From Gammaproteobacteria bacterium (GTDB taxonomy: Bacteria > Pseudomonadota > Gammaproteobacteria > Steroidobacterales > GCA-2729495): a stretch of 64,000 nucleotides of DNA. Below the pieces are notes generated by a model. That model searched no databases and was not told where the DNA came from. It saw nothing but the letters and a program-made list of their open reading frames with translations. Positions within the stretch are counted from its first letter, which is position 1. Each line of letters opens with the position of its first letter. Both the position numbers and the translations under genes were made by a program. Below, in pieces: positions 35,801 through 46,294 of this stretch. The stretch covers positions 59,747 through 123,746 of the forward strand of contig JASLMV010000006.1 in assembly GCA_030746435.1 (NCBI GenBank). Reading direction: 5' to 3'.

Positions 35801-38179
35801 GTGATCAAGAAGATTTTGCTGGGTGCGATAGCGCTCCTATTGCTGGTTATTGTCGGTCTGGCGTTAATGCTCAGCCAGTACAACAACTACCAGGCAACGG
35901 GTTTCATCGAGTTGCCGGTACTGGATAACCCTGTTCGTGTAGTCCGTGATGAGCAGGGCATACCCTATGTGTATGCGGCATCGTTGGACGACGTATTTCG
36001 CGGGCAGGGTTTTGTAACCGCGCAGGATCGGCTGCTGCAGATCGAATTTACCCGCTACCTTTCGGCCGGCCGGCTGGCAGAACTTATCGGGCCGGCTGGA
36101 CTTAAATCGGACATCCGGATGCGGGTGCTGGGTATACCGCGCCACGGTCGTGCCAACGCTGCGATACTCAGCGATGAGTCGCGGGGCTATGTGCAGGCCT
36201 ATCTGGACGGCTATAACGCCTACCTCGAGACAATGCAGTCAGAATTTCAACTGGGTCTGCGGTTACTCGGTATAGAGCCGCAACCCTGGACTGTCGAAGG
36301 CGCAATGGCACTGAAATACTTTCTCAGCTGGTCCAGCACACCGAACCTCGAGGCCGAACTGATCGCGCAGGCCCTTATCGACGAACTCGGACCGGCGCGT
36401 GCCGCGGAAATCAGTCAGATCACTGTTAACCCGGACGTGGGGATCGCTGTGCCTGCAGGCGCAAATCCCGGATTCAAGGCCTCTGGAGCGCCGGCTTTAT
36501 CCGCTGGTGGCTGGCCCGACGAAATTTCCCGGGACTTTGAATTGGGCAGCAACCAGTGGGTTTTCAGCCCGAAGCTGACGAAGTCCGGCGGTGCGATCGT
36601 CGTTAACAATCCGCACGTTAATTCTAATAATCTCCCCGGCATCTGGCATCCGATCGGACTGATCACGCCGGACTTTCGTGCGATCGGCGCGGCGGGTCCG
36701 GGCAGTGTTGGACTCGCGGTCGGACGGACCAACCACATAGCCTTCGGCGTTACCAATGCGAATGGCGATGGCCTCGACCTGTTTGTCGAGACGCTCGATC
36801 CCGAAAATCCCGATCATTATCTCGAGCAGGGTATTTCCATGCCCTTCGAGGTTATCGAAGAAACCATGCGCGTCCTGAATCGCTCGACCGGGGGTTTCGA
36901 CGAAGAAAAACTGCGTATACGGCTGACCAAACGCGGGCCGGTTATTTCCGATCACGGTATGACCATGGACGATGGCCGGGTAATCACCGCGCGCTGGGCA
37001 GCGCCCGAAGGCATGCAGCCGGACGCGGGTCCGCTCGGACCGCTGCTGGCAAAATCTGTTTACGAGGCAGCGTTGAAAATCGCTAATGTAAATGCCCATT
37101 ACAACTACGTCGTTGCAGATAAAGACGGCAACATAGGGCACTTTACTGCGGGCAGTGTGCCCGTAAGGCGTGTCGGCGACGGTTCGGCGCCTGTGCCCGC
37201 GCATATCGGCGAAGCATGGGATGGGCTCATACCGCGCGCCGATATGCCGGGGGTCATCAACCCGGGCCGGGGGTGGGTCGGTAATGCCAACAACCGTACG
37301 CTGCCGGCCGATTATAAGTACACGTACTCGACATATTTTGCGCACTCATGGCGCTACCGGCGTATGTTGCAGTTGCTGGATACAGGTCGTCCCACTGCCG
37401 CCAAAGACCATTGGCGCTTCATGTTCGATACCGGGAACGTGCTGGCGCAGCAGTTAATACCCTTGATGATAGATGCGCTTAATGGGTCCGATAAGGATCT
37501 GGCGGATATCCTTGCGGACTGGGACCATATAGACGATCCGAACAAAGTTGCACCGGCGGTTTTCCAGGCTGTCTGGCGTAATTTCGCGCGCCGGGTATAC
37601 GAGGACGAACTGGGCGCAGAACTAACCGCGCGCATGCTGGCGCTCAATTATTACTGGGAAGAGCGACTGGTCGGCATGGTGAAGTCACTGGATTCTCCCT
37701 GGTTCGACGATGTCACAACACCTGATCGTGAAACACTCGGCGATTTATTCCGGCTTGCGGCCCGGGATGCGCGCGAGGAACTGACAGCTTTGGTCGGCCC
37801 CGACCCCGCTGGCTGGCAGTGGGGGAAACTGCACACCATTACTTTTTACAGTCCGCTAATCCCCGGCGACCTTGCCGCGGATTACCTTGGCGGTGGAACC
37901 GAGCCACTGGCCGGGTCCGGTGAGACAATAAACCGTGGCAAGTACAAATTTATGGACCCTTACCGCGTGACCTATATCGATTCAATGCGATTCGTTGCCG
38001 ACATGAGCGATGCGGACAAGGTGATGGCTGTTGTATCGGGGGGCGCCAGCGGCCGGCAGTTCGATCCGCACCTCAAGGATCAGTTACCGGCGTGGCGGTC
38101 TGGGGAACCTAAGTACTGGTGGTTCAGCGACGCCGCTATCGAGGCGCATACCAGGACCGAGCTGATGCTCGCACCTTAG
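35801..38179 (+). CDS. penicillin acylase-family Ntn hydrolase, membrane anchored
   Basis: A 792-residue precursor of the penicillin G acylase/AHL acylase family. An N-terminal helix (residues 5-24) anchors or exports it. The alpha part ends before S250, the expected N-terminal nucleophile of the beta chain after self-cleavage in LGSNQWVFSP; IVVNNPHV follows as usual for the oxyanion/ligand region. Such enzymes cleave amide bonds in beta-lactams, acyl-homoserine lactones or acyl peptides; the substrate here is open. GTG start at 35801 with GGCGGGGG upstream. It ends 12 bases from the convergent aceE. Confidence 0.9.
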   Translation: MIKKILLGAIALLLLVIVGLALMLSQYNNYQATGFIELPVLDNPVRVVRDEQGIPYVYAASLDDVFRGQGFVTAQDRLLQIEFTRYLSAGRLAELIGPAGLKSDIRMRVLGIPRHGRANAAILSDESRGYVQAYLDGYNAYLETMQSEFQLGLRLLGIEPQPWTVEGAMALKYFLSWSSTPNLEAELIAQALIDELGPARAAEISQITVNPDVGIAVPAGANPGFKASGAPALSAGGWPDEISRDFELGSNQWVFSPKLTKSGGAIVVNNPHVNSNNLPGIWHPIGLITPDFRAIGAAGPGSVGLAVGRTNHIAFGVTNANGDGLDLFVETLDPENPDHYLEQGISMPFEVIEETMRVLNRSTGGFDEEKLRIRLTKRGPVISDHGMTMDDGRVITARWAAPEGMQPDAGPLGPLLAKSVYEAALKIANVNAHYNYVVADKDGNIGHFTAGSVPVRRVGDGSAPVPAHIGEAWDGLIPRADMPGVINPGRGWVGNANNRTLPADYKYTYSTYFAHSWRYRRMLQLLDTGRPTAAKDHWRFMFDTGNVLAQQLIPLMIDALNGSDKDLADILADWDHIDDPNKVAPAVFQAVWRNFARRVYEDELGAELTARMLALNYYWEERLVGMVKSLDSPWFDDVTTPDRETLGDLFRLAARDAREELTALVGPDPAGWQWGKLHTITFYSPLIPGDLAADYLGGGTEPLAGSGETINRGKYKFMDPYRVTYIDSMRFVADMSDADKVMAVVSGGASGRQFDPHLKDQLPAWRSGEPKYWWFSDAAIEAHTRTELMLAP

Positions 38180-38191
38180 GTGCCTGAATAA

Positions 38192-40882
38192 CTAGCCGGG
38201 GTTTGCCTGGGCCGGTCCTGACGTGGCCGGGTCCAGTTTATCGCGGTCTATGCCGAGCTTGTCCGCAGCCTCAGCGAGTTCATCTTCACCGTACTTGCCG
38301 TCATCCGCGAGGGCGGCGAGTGCCGTGTACGCAATATGTTCAGCACTGACTTCGAAATGCCGGCGCAGGTCGGGGCGCGACTCGCTGAACCCAAAGCCGT
38401 CCGTTCCGAGCACCGAGTAACGGCCAGGTATCCACTGCGAAATCCCGAGCGGTTGCACTTTCATGTAGTCGCTGGCCGCAACGAATACACCGGTTTCCTT
38501 TTCCAGCAGGGTTTCGACGTAAGGCTTTTCGTCATTCCTTTGCAGCCGGTTGCGGCGTTCCGTTGCGATGCCGTCACGCGTTAGTTCGTTGTAGCTCGTA
38601 ACACTCCACACATCCGTCGATACACCAAATTTTTCAAGAAAATCCTGTGCCGCCAGCACCTGCATCATGATAGAACCGCTGCCAAACAGGTGGGCCTTGC
38701 GGTCCTTCTCAACTTTATTTGTGGAACTTGCGAACCGGTACATGCCGCGAATAATGCCGTCTTCTGCACCTTCCGGCATTGGGGGCATAGAATAGTTTTC
38801 GTTATAAATTGTGATGTAGTAAAAAATCTCTTCATGGTTTTGGTACATGCGCTCGATACCGTCACAAATGATGACTGCCAGCTCGTAACCAAAGGCAGGG
38901 TCGTAACTGCGCATGTTCGGGACGGTATTGGCCATAACCTGGGAATGCCCGTCCTCGTGCTGCAGGCCTTCGCCGTTCAGGGTTGTGCGGCCCGCAGTGC
39001 CGCCGAGCAGGAAGCCGCGGGAAAGCATGTCGCCGCAGGCCCAGATCATGTCGCCTACGCGTTGGAAACCGAAAATAGAATAGAAAACATAGAAGGGAAT
39101 AGTCGGGATTCCATGTACGGAATAGGCGGTACCCGCCGCCATAAAAGATGCCATTGCACCGGTCTCGCAAATGCCCTCCTGCAAAATCTGACCGTCCTTG
39201 GCTTCGCGATAGGGCATCAGTGTGCTGCTGTCTACCGGTTTGTACTTCTGACCTTCGAATGAGTAGATGCCTGCTTTGCGAAACAGGCCTTCCATACCGA
39301 ATGTGCGCGCCTCGTCCGGCACGATGGGCACGACATACTTGCCGACATCCTTATGCTGCAGCAGTTTCGACAGCATCCGGACAAAGGCCATGGTCGTCGA
39401 AACTGCCCGCTCTCCCGTACCTTCGAGGTGGTCGCCAAAATATTCGAGGTCCGGTGCAATAAGCGTGGGGCACTCGGTTGAACGCTGCGGCCACCTGCCG
39501 CCCAGCGCATCGCGCTGTTCTTTCATGTAAATAACTTCGGCGCTATCGCTATCGGGAATGCAGAATTCAGCGGCCCTCGCTTGTTCTTCACCAATGGGTA
39601 TCCCCAGTCTCTGGGCCGCTGCAATTCGTTCTTCGGCAGCCAAGTCTTTTTTCTGATGGACTATGTTGGAGCCTTCGTGACCCTCCATGCCATAACCCTT
39701 GATTGTTTTAATCAGGATGGCTGTGGGCTTGCCCCTGGTTTCCACGGCCTTGCGGAAGGCGGCATATATCTTGCGCTGGTCATGGCCGCCACGCCGTATC
39801 CCGCGTATTTCCTCATCCGACAGGATCTGCATGATTTCGCGTAGTTTCTGGTTATCGCCGCACCAGTGTTCACGTACCTCGGGACCGGTGGATACCGAGT
39901 ACATCTGGTAGTCGCCGTCCACGACTTCATCCATGCGTGCCTGCATAACACCTTCGTGGTCACGGGCAAACAGAACGTCCCATTCGCCGCTCCAGATGAC
40001 CTTGATGACATTCCAGCCGGCTCCGCGGAAGCTGCGCTCCAGTTCCTGGATGATTTTGCCGTTGCCGCGCACGGGACCGTCGAGCCGCTGCAGGTTGCAA
40101 TTGGCAACGAGGATCAGGTTATCGAGTTGCTCGCGCGCGGCAATATTGATGCTGCCCAATACTTCGGGCTCGTCCGATTCGCCGTCGCCGAGAAAGGCCC
40201 AGACTTTGCCGCCGTTGTCCGGTTTAAGGCCGCGCGCTTCCAGGTACTTGGCAAACCTTGCCTGGTAGATTGCGCTGGGCGTGCCTAGCCCCATCGATGC
40301 ACAGGGCATCTGCCAGTAGTCGGGCATATTGCGTGGATGGGGATAGGATGACAAACCACCGCCCGGTTGCAGTTCGCGGCGGAAATTTTCAAGTCGTTGT
40401 TGCGGCAAACTGCCGTCGAGCAGTGAACGCGCGTAAATACCTGGTGATGCATGCGCCTGCACACTCACCAGGTCACCGCCATAGTTTTCGTCGCGGTTTC
40501 TGAAAAAGTGATTGAGGCCAACTTCGATCATCGTGGCTGCCGAAGCATAGGTGCCGATATGGCCGCCGACGCCGGTGCCGCTGTCATAAGCACGCAGTAC
40601 CAGCGCCATAGCATTCCAGCGCAGAATATTTTCCAGTTTTTCTTCGAGTTCGATATCGCCGGGGTAAAGTGGCTGATCTTCCAGTGGAATGGTATTCCGG
40701 TACGGCGTATTCAGGGTGGCATCTTCGACGATGACATTAGCATCGGTCAGGTAATCGCGTAACGCACGAAAAACGGTTTTGGCTCGCTCGGGGCCGTCTG
40801 CCTGGAGTAGTGACTCCATTGACTCCAGCCATTCACTGAGTTCGATGTCGTCCGGCAATATAAGAGGTTGCTTTGAAGCCAT
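38192..40882 (-). CDS. aceE: pyruvate dehydrogenase E1 component, homodimeric
   Basis: ThDP-dependent pyruvate decarboxylase subunit of 896 residues, the normal length for the gammaproteobacterial single-chain E1. ThDP/Mg motif GDGESDEPEVLGSINIA, GRTTLNGEGLQHEDGHS and the C-terminal FGFSESRPDLRRHFE are diagnostic. It feeds acetyl groups to E2 (AceF), which is not encoded nearby, nor is E3, so the complex genes are split. Start ATG 40882 yields MASKQPLILPDDIE; an upstream GTG/ATG at 40906 is possible. Divergent from nadA across 290 bases. Confidence 0.96.
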   Translation of the reverse strand: MASKQPLILPDDIELSEWLESMESLLQADGPERAKTVFRALRDYLTDANVIVEDATLNTPYRNTIPLEDQPLYPGDIELEEKLENILRWNAMALVLRAYDSGTGVGGHIGTYASAATMIEVGLNHFFRNRDENYGGDLVSVQAHASPGIYARSLLDGSLPQQRLENFRRELQPGGGLSSYPHPRNMPDYWQMPCASMGLGTPSAIYQARFAKYLEARGLKPDNGGKVWAFLGDGESDEPEVLGSINIAAREQLDNLILVANCNLQRLDGPVRGNGKIIQELERSFRGAGWNVIKVIWSGEWDVLFARDHEGVMQARMDEVVDGDYQMYSVSTGPEVREHWCGDNQKLREIMQILSDEEIRGIRRGGHDQRKIYAAFRKAVETRGKPTAILIKTIKGYGMEGHEGSNIVHQKKDLAAEERIAAAQRLGIPIGEEQARAAEFCIPDSDSAEVIYMKEQRDALGGRWPQRSTECPTLIAPDLEYFGDHLEGTGERAVSTTMAFVRMLSKLLQHKDVGKYVVPIVPDEARTFGMEGLFRKAGIYSFEGQKYKPVDSSTLMPYREAKDGQILQEGICETGAMASFMAAGTAYSVHGIPTIPFYVFYSIFGFQRVGDMIWACGDMLSRGFLLGGTAGRTTLNGEGLQHEDGHSQVMANTVPNMRSYDPAFGYELAVIICDGIERMYQNHEEIFYYITIYNENYSMPPMPEGAEDGIIRGMYRFASSTNKVEKDRKAHLFGSGSIMMQVLAAQDFLEKFGVSTDVWSVTSYNELTRDGIATERRNRLQRNDEKPYVETLLEKETGVFVAASDYMKVQPLGISQWIPGRYSVLGTDGFGFSESRPDLRRHFEVSAEHIAYTALAALADDGKYGEDELAEAADKLGIDRDKLDPATSGPAQANPG

Positions 40883-41072
40883 TGCTGTGTGTTCAGCCGC
40901 AAGCACGGCATGTTGTAGATATGTTCAGTGCAGCCGTCTATTCTAGCGAATCCGGGCCCGTCTGTCGGGGCCGGGCGGAGCAGAACCCACGGCGGGGGCT
41001 GAGTGTGTGGCGCACCAGGGACGTGGCGGGTCGGCGCAGCCATTGCCTGGTACTGTAGGCGACTAATCGGGC

Positions 41073-41100
41073 AAACTATATACTCTATATATAAACTATA
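41073..41100. promoter_or_regulatory. spaced direct repeat in the aceE-nadA divergent gap
   Basis: AAACTATA occurs at 41073-41080 and again at 41093-41100, 20 bases apart (about two helical turns), inside an AT-rich stretch that also holds TATATA. It could be an operator or an upstream promoter element for nadA, whose start is 73 bases on. The rest of the gap (40883-41072) is GC-rich and shows no gene. Confidence 0.25.
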
Positions 41101-41172
41101 CGGCGGCACGGGAATCTATCCCTTTGCGCCTTGTCTAAAAGAACATAATGCACCTGAACAGAGAGCTGAATT

Positions 41173-42189
41173 TTGAGCACGAACCCGCAAATATCCGAGC
41201 CTGAATACACGCCCGAAGTGCAGCGCATGACGGAGCCGGTTTATGAGCGCCTCAAGGACATTATTCCGGACGTGGAATGGGCGGTGCATGCGCCGTATAT
41301 CGCAGCAATCAATAACCTGAAAGCCGAGATGAATGCGGTACTGCTGGTGCACAATTACCAGACGCCGGAGATTTTCCACGGCGTGGCAGATTTTGTCGGT
41401 GACTCGCTTGCGCTGGCGCGTAAAGCGACGGAGGTCGATGCCGAGATTATCGTGCAGTGTGGTGTCCATTTCATGGCCGAGACCACCAAGATACTGAACC
41501 CGGAAAAGACCGTATTGATACCTGATTTGGGTGCGGGTTGCTCGCTGGCCGCCTCGATTACCGCGGAAGATGTGCGCGGTATGCGCGAACGCAACCCGGG
41601 CATTCCTGTGGTCAGCTATGTGAATACCACCGCAGAAGTAAAAGCCGAGACTGATATTTGCTGCACGTCCGCCAATGCGGTGGAAGTCGTCGAATCGCTG
41701 GGTACGGACAAGGTTATTTTTACGCCCGACGGTTACCTTGCCCAGTACGTAGCAGCCAATACCGACGTTAACCTGGTTTACTGGGAAGGCGCTTGCGAAG
41801 TTCATGAGCGATTTACCGGTGCAGAATTGCGCGAGTACCGCAAGAACTATCCGGGCATCCATATTATTGCGCATCCGGAGTGTCCGCCCGATGTTCTGGA
41901 AGAAGCAGATTTTGTCGGTTCGACATCCGGAATGATCAAACACGTTGGTGAAGTCAAGCCGAAGCAGATCGTTATGATTACCGAGTGCTCCATGAGCGAT
42001 AATGTCGCCGTGGAACACCCGGATGTGGAATTCATCAGGCCCTGTAACCTGTGCCCGTACATGAAGAAGATCACGTTACCCAAGATCCTCGATTCTCTGC
42101 GCAATAAGCAGTATCGCGTAGAGATCGATCCCGAGATCGCGGCCAGGGCGCGCGGTTCAGTCGAGCGTATGTTGGAGATCGGTCGCTAG
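41173..42189 (+). CDS. nadA: quinolinate synthase A
   Basis: A 338-residue [4Fe-4S] enzyme that joins iminoaspartate and dihydroxyacetone phosphate into quinolinate for NAD synthesis. Conserved parts: [34 protein letters not shown] (C96), [21 protein letters not shown] (C208) and [12 protein letters not shown] (C291, C294). The start is TTG at 41173 with GAGAG upstream. nadB begins eight bases after its stop, so the two steps are made together. Confidence 0.96.
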   Translation: MSTNPQISEPEYTPEVQRMTEPVYERLKDIIPDVEWAVHAPYIAAINNLKAEMNAVLLVHNYQTPEIFHGVADFVGDSLALARKATEVDAEIIVQCGVHFMAETTKILNPEKTVLIPDLGAGCSLAASITAEDVRGMRERNPGIPVVSYVNTTAEVKAETDICCTSANAVEVVESLGTDKVIFTPDGYLAQYVAANTDVNLVYWEGACEVHERFTGAELREYRKNYPGIHIIAHPECPPDVLEEADFVGSTSGMIKHVGEVKPKQIVMITECSMSDNVAVEHPDVEFIRPCNLCPYMKKITLPKILDSLRNKQYRVEIDPEIAARARGSVERMLEIGR

Positions 42190-42197
42190 GACTTTGC

Positions 42198-43856
42198 ATG
42201 GGTTTCCCTAATCAAACCCGGGTCCTGATTCTGGGCGGTGGGATTGCAGGGCTTGGCGTTGCCCTGAGGCTTGCCGAGGGTGGCCGCCAGGTTACGCTGC
42301 TCGCTAAGCGTGTCCTGACCGAAGGATCCAGTCGCCATGCACAAGGTGGCATAGCTGCCGTGATGGCTTCGGGCGACAGCGTTGATTCCCATGTCGAAGA
42401 TACACTGCAGGCCGGTGCCGGATTGTGCAAACGGGAAGCCGTAGAGTTTATTGCGAAGAATTCCAAGGCCTCGGTCGAATGGTTGCTGGAACAAGGCGTG
42501 GGGTTTACGCGTGACGAGAAGAGCGATGACCTGCACCTGACACGCGAAGGTGGCCATTCCAAGCGGCGCATCGTGCATGCAAGTGATGCGACCGGCGCGG
42601 AAGTCATGCGCGCCCTCGAGATAAGGGTTCGTAACTCGCCCAATATCGAAGTATTCGATTACCACCTCGCTGTCGACCTTATTACCTCTGCGAAACTGGG
42701 GCTGAGCGGCCCGAACCGGGTGCTGGGCGTGTATGCGCTGGACAAAAAGGGCGGGCATGTCGAAACCTTCACCGCCTCGACGGTCGTTCTCGCCACCGGC
42801 GGCGCTTCCAAGGTTTACCTTTACACCAGTAATCCGGATACCTCGACCGGCGACGGTATAGCCATGGCCTGGCGCGCTGGTTGCCGGATTGCGAACATGG
42901 AATTCGTACAGTTCCACCCGACCTGTCTCTATCACCCGCACGCAAAATCATTTCTGGTTTCGGAAGCGGTCCGGGGTGAAGGCGGGCAGTTAAAGCTGCC
43001 CGACGGTCGACGGTTCATGCAAGATCATGATGAGCGGGGTGAACTTGCGCCGCGGGATATCGTGGCCCGCGCTATTGACTACGAGATGAAGCGCGGCGGT
43101 TATGATTCCGTATTCCTCGACATCAGCCACAAGCCGGCAGATTTTATACACGCGCACTTCCCAAATATTTCCGGCCGCTGTGCCGCATTCGGTTTCGATA
43201 TTGCATCTGAGCCCATCCCGGTTGTGCCTGCCGCTCATTACACCTGTGGCGGCGTAGTGACGGACCTGGACGGCCGTACCGATGTAGCCGGGCTCTATGC
43301 CGCGGGCGAGTGCGCCAGTACCGGTCTGCACGGCGCCAACCGGCTTGCCAGTAACTCGCTGCTCGAATGCCTGGTCCTGGCAGCGGCGGCGAGCGGGAGT
43401 ATCCTGGCCGATACGGCAGAGGTGCCGGCGGACGATACGCAAGTGCCGCGGTGGGACGAAACACAGGTATCGGACCCCGACGAGCAGATCGTGGTTACGC
43501 ATAACTGGGATGAGCTTCGCCGGGCGATGTGGGATTACGTCGGCATCGTCCGAACCGACAAGCGTCTCGAGCGTGCCTTGCACCGGGTGAGGTTGTTGCA
43601 GGACGAGATCCGTGACTACTACAGTAACTTCCGGATCGACAACAACCTGATCGAGCTGCGTAACCTGGTTACCGTTGCGGAACTGATTATCAATTGCGCC
43701 CTTAGCCGTAAGGAAAGCCGCGGGCTTCATTACACACTGGATTACCCGGATACTCTGCCCGACGGTGAAACCGAAGATACGGTCATGGTGCCCGAAAACT
43801 TTGTGGCACTGACCGGGGAAGCGCCTGTCTCGAAGGCGGCGGGATCCGGACGTTAA
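42198..43856 (+). CDS. nadB: L-aspartate oxidase
   Basis: FAD enzyme of 552 residues that oxidises L-aspartate to iminoaspartate, the substrate of NadA. FAD motif [45 protein letters not shown], catalytic Arg region [18 protein letters not shown] (here [16 protein letters not shown]) and [20 protein letters not shown]. Second gene of the nad pair; nadC is absent from the window. Confidence 0.96.
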   Translation: MGFPNQTRVLILGGGIAGLGVALRLAEGGRQVTLLAKRVLTEGSSRHAQGGIAAVMASGDSVDSHVEDTLQAGAGLCKREAVEFIAKNSKASVEWLLEQGVGFTRDEKSDDLHLTREGGHSKRRIVHASDATGAEVMRALEIRVRNSPNIEVFDYHLAVDLITSAKLGLSGPNRVLGVYALDKKGGHVETFTASTVVLATGGASKVYLYTSNPDTSTGDGIAMAWRAGCRIANMEFVQFHPTCLYHPHAKSFLVSEAVRGEGGQLKLPDGRRFMQDHDERGELAPRDIVARAIDYEMKRGGYDSVFLDISHKPADFIHAHFPNISGRCAAFGFDIASEPIPVVPAAHYTCGGVVTDLDGRTDVAGLYAAGECASTGLHGANRLASNSLLECLVLAAAASGSILADTAEVPADDTQVPRWDETQVSDPDEQIVVTHNWDELRRAMWDYVGIVRTDKRLERALHRVRLLQDEIRDYYSNFRIDNNLIELRNLVTVAELIINCALSRKESRGLHYTLDYPDTLPDGETEDTVMVPENFVALTGEAPVSKAAGSGR

Positions 43857-43860
43857 CAGC

Positions 43861-44622
43861 GTGACCCCGAAGCCGCGCAGTCCGGTTAACATCCGGTCGC
43901 CTAATCCTGCTGCACGCATGCGCCTGTTTTGTTTCCCCTATGCGGGTGGCGGTTCGGCTACCTACAGGGAGTGGGGCAAGTGGTTGCCTGCCGATATCGA
44001 GGTTGCAACCGTGCAATTGCCCGGCAGGGAATGGCGGATTCAGGAAGACCCGCTCGACGATATGCGCAAAATGGCGGCCGATGCGTTCGGGAACATCCGT
44101 GGCTACCTGGAGAAGCCCTATGCTTTGCTCGGCACGAGTATGGGCGGCCTGCTGATATTTGAGCTGGCCCGGAAACTGCGTGAGGCTGGCGACCCACTGC
44201 CTGTCTGTTTGCTGCCCTTCGCTTGTGGTGCGCCGCATACGCCTGAAACCGAGCTGTTTCACAAATTGCCGGACGAAGAACTGATCGATGAAATCCGCAA
44301 CTTCGGCGTGATGACCGACGCTGTTGCGGATCACCAGGAACTCGTGGACCTGGTGCTGCCGGTACTGCGCGCCGATTGCGTCGCCCATGAAACCTACGAG
44401 TACAGCGAAGAACCGTCTTTTGATTTTCCGATCTGGGTGTACGGAGGTATGGGTGACGACACAATGGAGCGCGCGCGGCTGGATGCGTGGGCGGCCCATA
44501 CTGCCGGCGAATCGAGTGTGCACATGATCAATGGCGGGCACCTGTTCGTGGACGACCGCCCAGAACTGCTGATGCAGTCCCTGGTGCGCAGGCTCTACAA
44601 GTCGCTGGAGTTTGCCGGCTAG
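43861..44622 (+). CDS. type II thioesterase-like alpha/beta hydrolase
   Basis: A 253-residue hydrolase of the GrsT/TEII family: LFCFPYAGGGSATYREW, LPGREWR, nucleophile S93 in GTSMGG, and the catalytic His in NGGHLFVDD. These proteins clear wrong acyl groups from carrier proteins of NRPS/PKS machines. The nucleophile elbow has Thr where GHSMG is usual. No NRPS or PKS gene is in the window. GTG start four bases after nadB; being co-transcribed with NAD synthesis is unexpected and may be simple read-through. Confidence 0.85.
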   Translation: MTPKPRSPVNIRSPNPAARMRLFCFPYAGGGSATYREWGKWLPADIEVATVQLPGREWRIQEDPLDDMRKMAADAFGNIRGYLEKPYALLGTSMGGLLIFELARKLREAGDPLPVCLLPFACGAPHTPETELFHKLPDEELIDEIRNFGVMTDAVADHQELVDLVLPVLRADCVAHETYEYSEEPSFDFPIWVYGGMGDDTMERARLDAWAAHTAGESSVHMINGGHLFVDDRPELLMQSLVRRLYKSLEFAG

Positions 44623-44626
44623 CCAG

Positions 44627-46261
44627 TCAGGGGATCCTGATCCCGCCCTCGCGAAGCAATGCGGCCAGCGGCTCGAGTTGTTCCTCGTAGTTTTTCCAGC
44701 GCTCCAGCGCCGTTCGGTAGAGCGGCTGGCGGACCTGTGCCGAGCTTGCCGTCGCAACCGGTGCTTCGTTCTTGTCGAAATCCATGCACTGGTCTTCCCA
44801 GTCCAGTCCGCAAAATGCAATCAGGTCACGCGAGCTTTTTTCCTGCTCTTCGACGATATCTTCATAGTTGATCTGCAGAATTCTGCCGGGGAACAGCTCG
44901 TCCCAGTGACGCATCAGGCGATCGAACATCAGGTAGTAGCGGCCGCAGTCGAGGATGTCATACGAAAAAGCATAGTAACGATTGCTCAGCGCAAACAGCT
45001 GGCGAAAGTTACTTAGACAACTATCCATAGGGTTGCGGCGTACGCAGATAAACCTGGCATTCGGCAGTGCGAGCAGGATGAAACCGGCACACAAAAAGTT
45101 GAGCGGCATCTTGTCCACGAAATGCGGCGTACGACCGGTTGCCGGGCGCGTCAGCTCTATATAGCGCTCTCCCAGGGTTTTAAGGTTGCTGCCTAAGGCC
45201 TGGTCGACCGCCTCGGGGGTCAATACCGAACCGACCCTGAGGTTCGCTGCAGCGCTTACGAGCAACCCAATGCTGTTTAACTCGCCCGCCGAATAAATGG
45301 CTGAGTGCGAAGAAATAATCCGCTCGGTCAGTGTCGTCCCGGTGCGCGGCATCCCGACCACGAATACCGGCTCAGTGGAATCGTGGCCTGCACCGGCCCT
45401 GCTGACCGCCGCGGGTGTAAAACACTCATGCAGTGAGTCGAACAACCGTGCATCCTGCTCAATCGAATACTCGATTTTGCTGCGCCACCGGCGGCTGACC
45501 TCGCTGATCGTTGCGAATGCTTCGTTGTAATGGCCGGTATCGTCGTATTCTTTTGCCAGCGCAAACTTAAGCCTCATTTCGTCCCGCAGGCTGCCCTCAT
45601 AGCCGTCCAGTCGCTCGCAAAGCGTGGCGATATGGTTGCTGTCCGGTGTCTGGGGGCGCATGTGTGACAGGGCGGCGATCGCCTTGTCCAGGCTTCCGTT
45701 GATCTCGATGGCCCTCTGGTAGGCATCTTCTGCTGCGTCGAAGTGGCCCGCAAATTGCTGGGATGCACCCAGGTTGTACCAGTAGGAGTCATTATCCGGA
45801 TCGCCGGCTACCGCCTGTTTAAAGGCCTGCGCCGCCTGTTCGTGGAAGCGCGCGTAACTATAGATAACGCCAATGGTGTCGAGCGTCATCGGGTTCGCAG
45901 GGTGCAGTGCCATTGCAGCGTCGGCGGCAGCCAGCGCATCCTGTGAGCGCTTTAGTGCTACGAAGCAGCGGCCCAACTGGGCATGGAACTCCGGCCGGTT
46001 TGAATTTTCGCGGATGGCATACTGCAATAGCCGTGCCGCATCGGAAAACTGGCGGCGCTCGAGCGCGATGATCGCGCTCCAGTAAATCGCATCCTCGTCC
46101 ATAACATTTGTTTTGAGTGCTGCGAGACAGATTTTCTCGGCGTCGTCGAGCCGCCCCGCATGGATGAGCCGGGCGGCATCCTGCAGCCTGTGTTCGGCTG
46201 TATGTTCGCTAACTTCGGGCAACGACAATATCCGCGCTTGCGCAGGCTTGCAGGCTAGCAC
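44627..46261 (-). CDS. TPR-repeat sulfotransferase
   Basis: A 544-residue two-part protein. About residues 20-215 are tetratricopeptide repeats (e.g. FHAQLGRCFVALKRSQDALA and YWYNLGASQQFAGHFDAAED); from about 285 on it is a PAPS-dependent sulfotransferase, with 5-prime phosphosulfate loop VVGMPRTGTTLTERI and the 3-prime phosphate motif CVRRNPMDSCLSNF. It would sulfate a protein, glycan or small molecule in the cytoplasm. GTG start at 46261 is uncertain; TTG codons at 46228 and 46222 are alternatives. Ends five bases from the convergent thioesterase gene. Confidence 0.88.
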   Translation of the reverse strand: MLACKPAQARILSLPEVSEHTAEHRLQDAARLIHAGRLDDAEKICLAALKTNVMDEDAIYWSAIIALERRQFSDAARLLQYAIRENSNRPEFHAQLGRCFVALKRSQDALAAADAAMALHPANPMTLDTIGVIYSYARFHEQAAQAFKQAVAGDPDNDSYWYNLGASQQFAGHFDAAEDAYQRAIEINGSLDKAIAALSHMRPQTPDSNHIATLCERLDGYEGSLRDEMRLKFALAKEYDDTGHYNEAFATISEVSRRWRSKIEYSIEQDARLFDSLHECFTPAAVSRAGAGHDSTEPVFVVGMPRTGTTLTERIISSHSAIYSAGELNSIGLLVSAAANLRVGSVLTPEAVDQALGSNLKTLGERYIELTRPATGRTPHFVDKMPLNFLCAGFILLALPNARFICVRRNPMDSCLSNFRQLFALSNRYYAFSYDILDCGRYYLMFDRLMRHWDELFPGRILQINYEDIVEEQEKSSRDLIAFCGLDWEDQCMDFDKNEAPVATASSAQVRQPLYRTALERWKNYEEQLEPLAALLREGGIRIP

Positions 46262-46294
46262 AAACGGCGGATATTGGGGTGGCTACGGGGTTGC

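Noticed and set aside
36497..37345. 282-residue minus-strand open frame
   Set aside because: Antisense to the penicillin acylase gene and without recognisable motifs.
41116..42018. 300-residue minus-strand open frame
   Set aside because: Antisense to nadA with its conserved Cys motifs; His/Arg-rich composition typical of a shadow frame.
42990..43919. 309-residue minus-strand open frame
   Set aside because: Antisense to nadB, which carries all diagnostic motifs.
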